Positions 53,676 through 62,263 of a stretch of 64,000 bases of DNA are shown in pieces. The stretch is from positions 1 to 64,000 of the forward strand of contig JBKECY010000020.1 in the NCBI GenBank assembly GCA_047975025.1, written 5' to 3'. The notes beneath the pieces were generated by a model. The model made no database searches, was not told the origin of the DNA, and saw only the letters and a program-made list of their open reading frames with translations. The position numbers and the translations under genes were made by a program. How positions within the stretch are numbered: the stretch's first letter is position 1; each line of letters opens with the position of its first letter. Origin of the DNA: JBKECY01 sp047975025 (GTDB taxonomy: Bacteria > Bacillota > Clostridia > Lachnospirales > Lachnospiraceae).

Positions 53676-55538
53676 CTATGCTCCTTCAGTCTGATTTTTC
53701 AGCGGTTTCAGTGAATAATTCCATTTGGTAAGCGAAAGATTCTTATTATAGTAGGGATCTCCTTCGCACAAAATGCTGCGCCAATGCACCCTCATATATT
53801 CGATTTCTTCCTGGAACCTTCGCACCTTATCCTGACTGTCTTCTGCGCCTCTGCTCTTTGATTCAAAATGGTACAGCTCAACAAAAGGATTGTACACAAT
53901 CAGAAAACCATGACTGCGGATCTTCAGACAAAAATCCACATCATTAAACGCGACTGCAAGCTCTTCGGTAAAACCGCCGACTTCCAAAAACGCACTTTTT
54001 TCTACCATCATGCAAGCGGCAGTGACCGCGCTCATATTCTGCTGTATGGAAGCTTTGTGCAGATATCCGCTGCGTTTTCTGTCCATGTCGGTAAAGATAT
54101 GACCGGCCACACCGCCCATACCGACAATACAGCCCGCATGCTGTATCGTGTCATCCGGATAATACAGCTTGGCCCCTACCACAGCGACCTGCGGACGCTG
54201 CAGATTCCCAATCATTTCCTCAAGCCAGGTCTGTGTAATCACTTCCACATCATTATTCAAAAACAAAATGTAGTCTCCGCGGGCCTGTGCAACAGCAAAA
54301 TTATTGATTGCTGCATAGTTAAATGGTTGGTTCCATGTAATGATTTTAATATGTTCCTGCTTCTTAAGTTCTTCGTAGCAGGCAAATATTTCTTCTGTTT
54401 CACTATTATTTTCAACGATAATAATCTCATAATTTGTATAGGAAGAGCGGCTGCGGATTGACTGCAGACACGTTAGAAGTGTCTCCTGCTCATCCTTGTT
54501 TGGAATCACAATGCTGACAAGGGGATTCCCCTGCACCGGATACGAAACACGATAAAAGCCTAAATCCTTGGTATGGGAAACCTCGCCTGTTTCATGTACG
54601 CGCCCCAGGTGTGCTTCGATTGCCCGCTTGCCGGCGTCGAATGCATACATTTTACTCGCCGGATTATCGGCTGTGGATGCTTTGTGTGTTCTCCAATGAT
54701 AGAGAATCTCCGGTATGTGATGTATTTTGCGTGCCTGTTCCGCCACCCGGAAAATAAAATCGTAATCCTGTGCCCCATCGTATTCTGTCCTAAAGCCTCC
54801 GACCTGGCGGACCAGTGAGGTTCTCACGACAAGAAAATGACAGATGTAATTATTAGACCGGAGCAAATCTATCGAGAAGTCCGGTTTCAGATGCGGCTGA
54901 AAGTGCTCGCTGCCATCCGTTGTCACCTTATCTTCATCCGAATAAAACAGATCAATGTCCGCATCCCGCTCCAGTGCCTGTGCCACTTCATAGAGTGCAT
55001 TGGGAGCCAGCAGATCGTCATGATCTAACAGTGCTGTAAATGTACCGGTTGCCATCTCAAAAGCGGCATTGGTATTGCCCGCAATTCCCAGATTTTCACT
55101 AAGTTCAACGCAGCGAATTCTGACATCCGTCTTCGTATATTCTTCCAAAAGCGCTGACATGGGCTCATCCTGCGGACTGGCATTGACAATACAAAGTTCC
55201 CAGTACGGATAGGTCTGCGCCTGTACCGATGCGATCATCTCTGACAAAAACGCGACCGGAGTCTGATACGCCGGTACAACAATACTGATTTTGTCTGGTT
55301 TCTCCCACGTACGCCGCCTCTGTCGATCGAGCAGCTCCCCTTTCGGTCTGTATGCTTCGTACCATGCTTCATATGGTATCTCTTCCGGTTCGAAGCGCTC
55401 CTGAAGCCGCACCCAGAACTCTTTGATTCCATAATGTTTCAGATAACGGAATCCCTTTTTCAACGTATACAACGAAAGCTTGTCAAAAAGCTTCCTCCAT
55501 TCTACGCCCGTCTTGTGCGGTTTATTATCTTCACTCAT
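53676..55538 (-). CDS. Tandem two-domain family 2 glycosyltransferase
   Basis: A 620-residue protein with two GT2 domains. The first (about 83-330) has KISIVVPAYQTP and ALLDHDDLLAP; the second (about 345-590) has LVSIVIPNKDE, LFLNNDVEV and FNDVDFCLKIR. Both keep the acidic metal-binding residues, so it may add two different sugars or act processively, as in rhamnan and galactan polymerases. An N-terminal 80-residue region is helical. A TATAAT lies only 6 bp before the ATG (55545-55550), with no strong ribosome binding site, so the start of transcription is unclear. Confidence 0.9.
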   Translation of the reverse strand: MSEDNKPHKTGVEWRKLFDKLSLYTLKKGFRYLKHYGIKEFWVRLQERFEPEEIPYEAWYEAYRPKGELLDRQRRRTWEKPDKISIVVPAYQTPVAFLSEMIASVQAQTYPYWELCIVNASPQDEPMSALLEEYTKTDVRIRCVELSENLGIAGNTNAAFEMATGTFTALLDHDDLLAPNALYEVAQALERDADIDLFYSDEDKVTTDGSEHFQPHLKPDFSIDLLRSNNYICHFLVVRTSLVRQVGGFRTEYDGAQDYDFIFRVAEQARKIHHIPEILYHWRTHKASTADNPASKMYAFDAGKRAIEAHLGRVHETGEVSHTKDLGFYRVSYPVQGNPLVSIVIPNKDEQETLLTCLQSIRSRSSYTNYEIIIVENNSETEEIFACYEELKKQEHIKIITWNQPFNYAAINNFAVAQARGDYILFLNNDVEVITQTWLEEMIGNLQRPQVAVVGAKLYYPDDTIQHAGCIVGMGGVAGHIFTDMDRKRSGYLHKASIQQNMSAVTAACMMVEKSAFLEVGGFTEELAVAFNDVDFCLKIRSHGFLIVYNPFVELYHFESKSRGAEDSQDKVRRFQEEIEYMRVHWRSILCEGDPYYNKNLSLTKWNYSLKPLKNQTEGA

Positions 55539-55619
55539 GTTAGTATTATACCCTCAGTTATTCTTATCTTTGCACTTAATGATACCTCTTTTAGACGTAA
55601 AAAGCAAGAAAAAGCAGAC

Positions 55620-55648
55620 TTTACATCCTTCCCGTATGTGATTATACT
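55620..55648 (+). promoter_or_regulatory. Nitroreductase promoter
   Basis: TTTACA (55620-55625), 17 bp spacer, TATACT (55643-55648), about 80 bp before the ATG. Confidence 0.75.
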
Positions 55649-55727
55649 ATAAATATGCAGTATGAACTATGGACAGATATTTTGATATGCCGTATGCATA
55701 TCTATTTTTAAGAAAGGACGATATCCT

Positions 55728-56249
55728 ATGAACCAGGAACTACAAATGATCTTATCTCGCAGAAGTGTCAAGAAATACGAAGCAACTCCGGTAAGCCAGG
55801 AGGACCTCGATGCCATATTGGAAGCCGGAACCTATGCCCCCAGCGGTATGGGCGCACAGTCGCCGCTGCTGGTTGCCGTCACCAACAAAGCGGTTCGTGA
55901 TGAATTATCGGCCTTAAATGCCGCTGTAATGGGCGCCGATATGGACCCGTTCTATGGAGCTCCCGCAGTCATCGTTGTACTGGCTGACCGCTCCTTGCCT
56001 ACGCATGTTGAGGACGGCAGTGTCGTACTCGAGAACCTGCAGCTGGCTGCACATGCTTTGGGGCTTGGTTCCTGCTGGGTGCATCGGGCGAAAGAAGTCT
56101 TCTCCTCTGAGCGCGGACAGCAGCTGCTCAAAGAATGGGGCATAGAGGGTGATTATGTCGGTGTAGGGCATTGCATCGTCGGCCACCCTGCCAAGGTATC
56201 CTCTGCACGCAAAGCGCGCAAAAGTGACTATATCCACTATGTCCGCTAA
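55728..56249 (+). CDS. Nitroreductase-family flavoprotein
   Basis: A 173-residue FMN enzyme with the SRRSVKKYEATPV phosphate-binding start, the TYAPSGMGAQ loop, the GAPAVIVV strand and the GLGSCWVHRA segment of the short nitroreductases. It would reduce nitro or quinone compounds with NAD(P)H; the natural substrate is unknown. It is a single-gene unit on the plus strand with its own promoter and terminator, flanked by two minus-strand operons. Confidence 0.92.
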   Translation: MNQELQMILSRRSVKKYEATPVSQEDLDAILEAGTYAPSGMGAQSPLLVAVTNKAVRDELSALNAAVMGADMDPFYGAPAVIVVLADRSLPTHVEDGSVVLENLQLAAHALGLGSCWVHRAKEVFSSERGQQLLKEWGIEGDYVGVGHCIVGHPAKVSSARKARKSDYIHYVR

Positions 56250-56268
56250 GTTTTTCTTTGCATAAAGA

Positions 56269-56308
56269 AGCGACCGAAAAGAGAATTTACTTTTCGACCG
56301 CTTTTTTT
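56269..56308 (+). terminator. Terminator after the nitroreductase gene
   Basis: Thirteen-base arms (AGCG..CGAAAAG type) at 56269-56281 and 56290-56302 with a 2-base internal mismatch, then seven T. It may also stop minus-strand transcripts of the sugar-uptake operon, though the T run there is weak. Confidence 0.9.
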
Positions 56309-56313
56309 ACTTT

Positions 56314-57285
56314 CTATTTACCAAGTGCATCCAGACCTTCCTGGGCATTTTCCTGTGTATAAATAACGTTCTCAACAATTGTCTCAGCCTCAACAGTCTC
56401 GCCTTGTAATAGGGCCGTGCATGCATCTGCTGCAAGTCTTCCCTGGTCTTCTGTTCCCTGCGATATGGTCGCTTTGAGCTTGCCGTCTAAGACAGCCTGC
56501 AGCCCCTCTGAAGTGGCATCTACACCATAGACAAATACCTGATCCTCTAGTTGGGCATCCTGTACTGCCTTGGCAGCTCCCATAGCCATTGCGTCATTCT
56601 GTGATACGATTGCCACCAGATCTGTTCCCGCATTCAACCAGTTCTCTGTTATTGTAAGCGCAGGATCTGTCTCCCAATCTGCCGCATCAGAGAAGACCAC
56701 CTTTACGTCAGGATTTTCTGCAAGTACGCTGTCAAATCCCTCGGAGCGTCCTACCTGTCCGTCAGAGCCCATCGGCCCGAGCAGTTCTGCGATATTTCCC
56801 TGGCTGCCAATATCTTCCATGACTTTTTCCATCAGTTTGGCACCTGTTGTTGCCGCATCGGCACCCACATAGCAGTCTGCTGCTTCCGGCGTGCTGATTC
56901 TCTGATTTACGATGACTACATAGACACCGGCTTCTTTGGCTGCTTTTACTGCCGGTACAATACCGTCTACGGATACCGGTTCAATGATGATGCCTTCTAC
57001 TCCTAACGTAATCGCCTGTTCAATCTGGTCTGACTGTGTAGCGGCATCCTGCTCCGCATCATATACACTGTATTTGTATCCGAGTTCGTTTACTTCTGCT
57101 TCAACAGCGTCTGATAAGGTCACTGTAAATTCATTCGACATATGGGTCATAAAAAGTGCGATGGTCTGATCCGATGTATCCGAACCTGACGACGAACTGT
57201 CACTGCTTCCCGAAGATGAACCGCACGCTGTTACCATCAGCATCATAATTGCCGCTACTACCACACATAACATTTTCTTTTTCAT
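56314..57285 (-). CDS. Sugar ABC transporter substrate-binding lipoprotein (RbsB-like)
   Basis: A 323-residue periplasmic-binding-type lipoprotein: lipobox VTACG at about residue 21, Ser-rich linker, then a two-lobed type I binding domain (IALFMTHMSNEFTVTLSDAVE..., VNQRISTPEAADCYVGADA, and a DGKLKATISQ hinge). It belongs to the CUT2 group that binds ribose, xylose, galactose or similar sugars; the ligand cannot be read. The ATG at 57285 follows AGGAGG by 6 bp. Last gene of a six-gene sensor-transporter operon. Confidence 0.93.
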   Translation of the reverse strand: MKKKMLCVVVAAIMMLMVTACGSSSGSSDSSSSGSDTSDQTIALFMTHMSNEFTVTLSDAVEAEVNELGYKYSVYDAEQDAATQSDQIEQAITLGVEGIIIEPVSVDGIVPAVKAAKEAGVYVVIVNQRISTPEAADCYVGADAATTGAKLMEKVMEDIGSQGNIAELLGPMGSDGQVGRSEGFDSVLAENPDVKVVFSDAADWETDPALTITENWLNAGTDLVAIVSQNDAMAMGAAKAVQDAQLEDQVFVYGVDATSEGLQAVLDGKLKATISQGTEDQGRLAADACTALLQGETVEAETIVENVIYTQENAQEGLDALGK

Positions 57286-57327
57286 TTCCAACCTCCTGCT
57301 TTCTCCTACCTACATAGTAACTTGTTC

Positions 57328-58278
57328 TTATTCTTCCTTTTGTTTGCCTCTTAAATCCAGATATACTGCAACTGCGATGATGACACCTTTGATGATTTTC
57401 TGATAGTTCGAGGATACACCTAAAATATCAAGTCCATTGGCAATCACAGCCAGTAACAGTGCACCAATGATGGTTCCATACCATTTGCCGGAACCGCCTG
57501 TCATACTGATACCACCGATAACTACCGCAGCGATGGCATCCATTTCGTAACTTTCTCCGGCGGTAGGGGAGCCCTGTACGGTACGTGATGCAATTAAGAG
57601 CCCTGCAATTCCGGCTGCAATTCCGCCTACGGTGTATACTGCCATCTTAATACGCTTTACATTGATTCCTGATACTTTGGCTGTTATCTCGCTGCCTCCG
57701 ACGGCATAGACTCTCCTGCCGAATACAGTTTTTGTAAGGATAAACCCGCTTATAAGCGCAATGACTATAAAATACACTGCAAGAATCGGTATATTTCCAA
57801 ACAGAAAGGCACTTGCAATCGATTCAAACTTGGCATCCAGTCCGTAAACCGGCGAACCGCCGCTTAGAATCAAGGCGAGTCCTCTGACCCCCGTCATCGT
57901 CGATAAGGTAATAATAAACGGCGGCAGTCCCGCATAGGCAACACCAAATCCATTGACCACTCCAACCAGTGCACCCGCCGCAACAGCCGCAAGGATACTT
58001 ACGATTAGAGGCATTCCGCTGATCTGGGCGCAATAGGCAGCTACAACGGCACTTAAAGCAATATTGGAGCCTGCGGACAAATCAATGCCGCCTGCGATGA
58101 TGACGAACATCATTCCACAGGAGAGAATTCCATTGATGGATGCCTGCTTGATAATATTAATCAGGTTTCGGGGCTTTGCAAAAGCATCCGGCGAAATAAT
58201 CATTAACACAATCAGCAACACAAAAAATGCAATAAAAATACCAAATTCTTTATAGTTGATTCTTAGCTTTTGTTTCAT
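57328..58278 (-). CDS. Sugar ABC transporter permease (RbsC-like)
   Basis: A 316-residue polytopic permease with about nine helices and the CUT2 EAA-like segment near the middle. The GGIDLSAGSNIALS motif early and GGISMTGGSGKWYGTIIGALLL late are typical of RbsC proteins. The ATG at 58278 overlaps the stop of the ATPase gene in ATGA and has GGGGAG 6 bp upstream; a frame 31 residues longer is not membrane-like and is rejected. Confidence 0.93.
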   Translation of the reverse strand: MKQKLRINYKEFGIFIAFFVLLIVLMIISPDAFAKPRNLINIIKQASINGILSCGMMFVIIAGGIDLSAGSNIALSAVVAAYCAQISGMPLIVSILAAVAAGALVGVVNGFGVAYAGLPPFIITLSTMTGVRGLALILSGGSPVYGLDAKFESIASAFLFGNIPILAVYFIVIALISGFILTKTVFGRRVYAVGGSEITAKVSGINVKRIKMAVYTVGGIAAGIAGLLIASRTVQGSPTAGESYEMDAIAAVVIGGISMTGGSGKWYGTIIGALLLAVIANGLDILGVSSNYQKIIKGVIIAVAVYLDLRGKQKEE

Positions 58279-59789
58279 ACTACACTCCCCTCTGCACGCG
58301 ATGCATATCCCATTATAATTTCCTGTGAGAACTGATCGCGCCCGACCTCGCCCGTCACCTTGCCCTCGCACATTACGATAATTCTATCTGTTATTCCCAT
58401 AAGCTCCGGCATTTCAGACGAAATCACGATAACGCTCTTGCCCTGTTTCGCCAATTTGTTAATCAGTAAATAGATATCTCTTTTGGCTCCTACATCAATT
58501 CCCCTGGTGGGCTCATCGAAGATGATAACCTCCGGATCTTTGAGAAGCCATTTTGCCAGGACTACTTTCTGCTGGTTGCCGCCGCTTAGGTTTTCCACCA
58601 TGGCATCCCGGGAGGGTGTCTTGATTTTCAGCTCACTGATATACGTATCCGCCGCCTTTTTCTCCTTCTGTGCATCCAGGATTCCATGGGAGGACAGAAT
58701 ATCACCTATCCCGACAAGCGAAATGTTTTCTTTGACTGAAGCTCTCAAATTCAGGCCTGTATGCTTCCTGTCCTCTGTAATCAAGGCAATTCTATGACGG
58801 ATGGCATCCAGCGGGTGCTTGATGATAACTTCACTGCCGTCCAGGTAAACCGAACCCGCCGATTTCTGGTACATTCCAAAAATCGTCTCGACCACCTCAC
58901 TGCGTCCGGCGCCCACTAATCCGGCAATGCCCAGCACTTCCGATTTGTGCAGCGCAAAGCTTACATCATCGAATTTTTTATTTCTGGACAGACCCTTGAC
59001 TTCAAAGACCACATCACCTATGGTCGTCGGCTCCTTGGGATAAATCTCGGAGATTTCCCGTCCTACCATGTATTTAATCAGGGAATCTTCATCCAGCTCA
59101 TGGCTCGGTTTGGTGACAATCCACTCCCCATCCCGCAAGATGGTAATGGTATCCGATATCTTAAATATTTCATCCATCTTGTGTGAAATATATACGATGC
59201 CTACTCCCTGTGCTTTAAGCCTGTCAATCTGCCTGAACAAGATGACCGCTTCGCGCTCTGTAATAGCAGAGGTGGGCTCATCCATAACAAGTATACGTGC
59301 ACGCAAAGAGATTGCTTTTACAATTTCCACCAGCTGCATCTGGGCAATACTTAACTCTCGCATATGAGCTTTCGGATCAATATCAATCTCCATCTCATCG
59401 AAATATTTCTGCGTTTCTTCTCTCATACGCTCCCGGTCGACGATTTTGAATTTTTCAAACCCTTTTTTCAAAAGCTCACGTCCGGTAAATACATTTTCCG
59501 CGACTTCCATATCCAAAAGTACATTCAACTCCTGATGGATCATGGATATCCCCATATCTCTGGCTTCCCGCGGGTTATGCACATGGATCTCTTCTCCGTT
59601 AAAGCGGATATTTCCGGTATCTGCTTTATAAATGCCCAATAAAATTTTCATCAATGTTGATTTTCCGGCCCCATTTTCTCCCATAAGAGCATGTACCTCG
59701 CCAGCTTTTACATTGAGCGAAATATCGTTAAGCACTTTAATTCCAGAGAAGGATTTGCTGATATTCTTCATCTCTAATGCATACTTCAT
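58275..59789 (-). CDS. Sugar ABC transporter ATP-binding protein (RbsA-like)
   Basis: A 504-residue double ABC ATPase of the CUT2 type. The N-terminal domain has an intact Walker A (GENGAGKST, 37-45), LSIAQMQLVEI signature and VMDEPTSA Walker B. The C-terminal domain has the usual RbsA degenerate P-loop (GLVGAGRSE), a good LSGGNQQKVVLAKWL signature and IFDEPTRGIDVG. It powers import through the neighbouring permease. It contrasts with the preceding gene, a related protein whose motifs are lost. Confidence 0.95.
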   Translation of the reverse strand: MKYALEMKNISKSFSGIKVLNDISLNVKAGEVHALMGENGAGKSTLMKILLGIYKADTGNIRFNGEEIHVHNPREARDMGISMIHQELNVLLDMEVAENVFTGRELLKKGFEKFKIVDRERMREETQKYFDEMEIDIDPKAHMRELSIAQMQLVEIVKAISLRARILVMDEPTSAITEREAVILFRQIDRLKAQGVGIVYISHKMDEIFKISDTITILRDGEWIVTKPSHELDEDSLIKYMVGREISEIYPKEPTTIGDVVFEVKGLSRNKKFDDVSFALHKSEVLGIAGLVGAGRSEVVETIFGMYQKSAGSVYLDGSEVIIKHPLDAIRHRIALITEDRKHTGLNLRASVKENISLVGIGDILSSHGILDAQKEKKAADTYISELKIKTPSRDAMVENLSGGNQQKVVLAKWLLKDPEVIIFDEPTRGIDVGAKRDIYLLINKLAKQGKSVIVISSEMPELMGITDRIIVMCEGKVTGEVGRDQFSQEIIMGYASRAEGSVV

Positions 59790-59896
59790 ATCCTCACCTC
59801 TCCTCTACGACTGTTCGGCTTTAGTCTATCTCTTTTTTGCGTCGTTTGAAACTCACTATCTTTGGAGTTCGGGGGGGCATCTTTAGATTTTATGCA

Positions 59897-61309
59897 TTAT
59901 TTGTCATTGTCTTTTAAACGGATGACCCGGCCGCCCATGGCCTCCGATTCACCCGTGTTGGAAGTAATGATAAGAACTGCAATTCCTTTTTGTGCATATT
60001 GCTTAATCATCATCTCCGTAACTTCACGCATCGACTTATCTGTTCCGGAAAATGGACGGATACAGATTACCAGACTCGGAAAGTACAAAAGCCATTTGAA
60101 GTAGACCAGCTTCTGCTTTTCCACATCACTTAAGTCACTGATTGATTTGGCGCAGATATCATACCCCCAGAACTCCCTGCACTGGGCTTCCAGACTCTTC
60201 CTGCTTTTCCCTGCCAGAATTGTCCCCGGAAGTTTTTGTCCGACCACAAGACTTAAGTTTTCCAAGACACTCAGATTATGGAACAACATCTTATCTTTCT
60301 TAGTCGGGTTTTCCAGAATACAGCAGATTCCATTCGGGATTGCATGCTGAAACTCCCTGGCCGTAAAACGGCTGCCTTTAAAATAAATGTCACCTTGTAC
60401 CGGTGCAATGCTTCCGTTTAGCAGCCGGATCACATCCTCCGTAGGATAACCACTTTCGTCCAATATGCTGACAATATCACCTTTGGCAATCGAAAACGTG
60501 AGGGAGGAGAGTGTTTCTGTTCTCACATCCTGAAAGGCGAGCAGACTGCCCTCAATACGCTCTTCTGCGGATTCTCTGCCAGAGAATCGTGTTCTTCCAT
60601 TGCGCCCTTCGTATAGCTGTATATACTCATCCCGGTCAAACACAAACAGCGTATGCCCCTGCTGGAGAACCGAAATACGCTCCGCCAACAATAAGAAACG
60701 GCTGTCCTCATGGTCAAATACAAGAAATGCCATCTTTCTCTCCCTGAACCTTAAGACCATTTGTGCAAATTTGTCTTTGTCGCTTTCGTTTAAAAAGTTA
60801 GAGATATCCAGCAGCACGAATACTCTGGCTCCGCATAAATAGCCGCAAATTAAGAGCAATTCACAAATCTCCAGAATTGTGAACTGCTTCATTTTTTTAT
60901 CCAGCACCAACTCCGGAATCATGATTTTTTTGCATAGCATTCCCACAAGACTAAGCAGCGGTTTCTTCCTTCGGGGAAATTTCTTCATCTTACTGATGTG
61001 AATTCTGACAAAATCCAGTCCTGTGAGCTCTTCGGAAATCCCTTTGAGCTTCTCCACAAAGAAAATCTTCTCGCGCAGCATTCCCTGCTGCTTTTCTGCC
61101 GGCAGTTTTTCACCCAGCAGGTAGACTTTCCCTTCTGTCAGGGGAATATCTCCTCTTAAGAACAGCTCCAGTTTTTCCTTGGAACGCAGATTGTCAGAGA
61201 CAATACCGGTAATATCGCCTTCACAGACCTGTAAAAAAACATCTTCCAGTACCGCACTTCCATTTTGTACAATACCGGCATTTTCGACACGCAGAATTTC
61301 CTTTTTCAT
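59897..61309 (-). CDS. Degenerate RbsA-like double ABC protein (pseudo-ATPase)
   Basis: A 470-residue protein that aligns by eye along its whole length with RbsA-type ATPases but has lost the catalytic motifs. The first P-loop reads VSDNLRSKEK (37-46) in place of GENGAGKST; the second reads LDESGYPTED (282-291). The signature is SDLSDVEKQKLVYFKWLL (391-408) versus LSGGNQQKVVLAKWLL, and the second Walker B is VICIRP versus IIFDEP. The first keeps one Asp (VLLDIS) but not the Glu. So it should not hydrolyse ATP. The reading frame is intact and well expressed in context, so it is not a pseudogene. Lying between the kinase and the real ATPase, it may be a signalling adaptor. Confidence 0.8.
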   Translation of the reverse strand: MKKEILRVENAGIVQNGSAVLEDVFLQVCEGDITGIVSDNLRSKEKLELFLRGDIPLTEGKVYLLGEKLPAEKQQGMLREKIFFVEKLKGISEELTGLDFVRIHISKMKKFPRRKKPLLSLVGMLCKKIMIPELVLDKKMKQFTILEICELLLICGYLCGARVFVLLDISNFLNESDKDKFAQMVLRFRERKMAFLVFDHEDSRFLLLAERISVLQQGHTLFVFDRDEYIQLYEGRNGRTRFSGRESAEERIEGSLLAFQDVRTETLSSLTFSIAKGDIVSILDESGYPTEDVIRLLNGSIAPVQGDIYFKGSRFTAREFQHAIPNGICCILENPTKKDKMLFHNLSVLENLSLVVGQKLPGTILAGKSRKSLEAQCREFWGYDICAKSISDLSDVEKQKLVYFKWLLYFPSLVICIRPFSGTDKSMREVTEMMIKQYAQKGIAVLIITSNTGESEAMGGRVIRLKDNDK

Positions 61310-61336
61310 ACTTCCTCCGGGACGCCCCTGTTCTAC

Positions 61337-62245
61337 TCACACCAGGGGCAGAAATACACTTACGTCGGTTCCTACATCCGGAACGCTAAAGATTCGAATG
61401 CCATAATCTTCACCGAAGAGCAGCTTGATGCGGCTGTTCACATTGATCAGCGCAATCCCGCTTCCTGTCTCACTTTCTTGGCCCAGCTTCGGATCAGATT
61501 CCTGTTGTTTGAATATAAGATTCATTTTACTCAGTTCTTCCTGCGCAATGCCTACTCCGTCATCTTTGATGTGCACGATAAGGTTTTGCTCTGTGGTATC
61601 CACAGAAATACAGATGGTGCCAACGCCCATTTTGCTCTCCAGTCCATGAAAAATGGCATTTTCCACAATCGGCTGCAAGGTAAGTTTGGGCATTTTAAGC
61701 TGCATCAGTTCCGGCTGGTCTTCCGGCAGCAGAATCTTCATTATCAGTTTTTCTTCAAATCTGTACTTTTGCACTGTGAAGTAGCTCTCCACATTGTCGA
61801 TTTCATCTTCTAACGTGACCAGCCCTTTCGTCTCCGTAATGGTATAACGGAAATAGGCTGCCAGCGCCTTCGTTGTTCCGGCGATGCTGGGCATCTGCGC
61901 CTCAAGTGCATCACTGCGGATCGCCTCAAGTGCATTATATAAAAAATGCGGATTGATCTGGTTTTGCAGCGCAAGATATTCCGCCTGCTTCACTTTGAGT
62001 TCCGTAAGGTTTTCATTCTCCAGCCGCTTTCCCAAGGCCAGTACCAGCTCTTCGATTTCTGAATACCTTCTTTTGTCGTTTTCATCCAAAACAGGAAATA
62101 CCCCGGCTTCAATAAACTGTCTGAGCATTTCCTTGACTTTGCGATTATTCCGGCTGACAATCATTAGGCAGATGACGGCGAACACCAGCAGTGCCAACAG
62201 CAGGGCAACCAACATTCCACTCATCCCGCTCATGGAACCTCTCAT
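61337..62245 (-). CDS. YesM/LytS-family histidine kinase with minimal sensor
   Basis: A 302-residue sensor kinase. One transmembrane helix (about 11-31) and no extracellular domain are seen; a short coiled linker leads to the His_kinase domain with H100 in N-Q-I-N-P-H-F-L-Y-N and a HATPase domain with an N-box (IVENAIFHGLE), DDGVGI and GSGIAL. Typical YesM kinases have two helices flanking a large Cache domain. Signal input must therefore come through partners. The ATG at 62245, with GGGAG 6 bp upstream, is preferred to a TTG six codons earlier. It directly follows the regulator gene. Confidence 0.9.
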   Translation of the reverse strand: MRGSMSGMSGMLVALLLALLVFAVICLMIVSRNNRKVKEMLRQFIEAGVFPVLDENDKRRYSEIEELVLALGKRLENENLTELKVKQAEYLALQNQINPHFLYNALEAIRSDALEAQMPSIAGTTKALAAYFRYTITETKGLVTLEDEIDNVESYFTVQKYRFEEKLIMKILLPEDQPELMQLKMPKLTLQPIVENAIFHGLESKMGVGTICISVDTTEQNLIVHIKDDGVGIAQEELSKMNLIFKQQESDPKLGQESETGSGIALINVNSRIKLLFGEDYGIRIFSVPDVGTDVSVFLPLV

Positions 62246-62263
62246 ACACTTCTCCCTGTACAA

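Noticed and set aside
59897..61309. Treating the degenerate ABC gene as a pseudogene
   Set aside because: The frame is open for 470 codons, has a proper start, and keeps the fold pattern and operon position.
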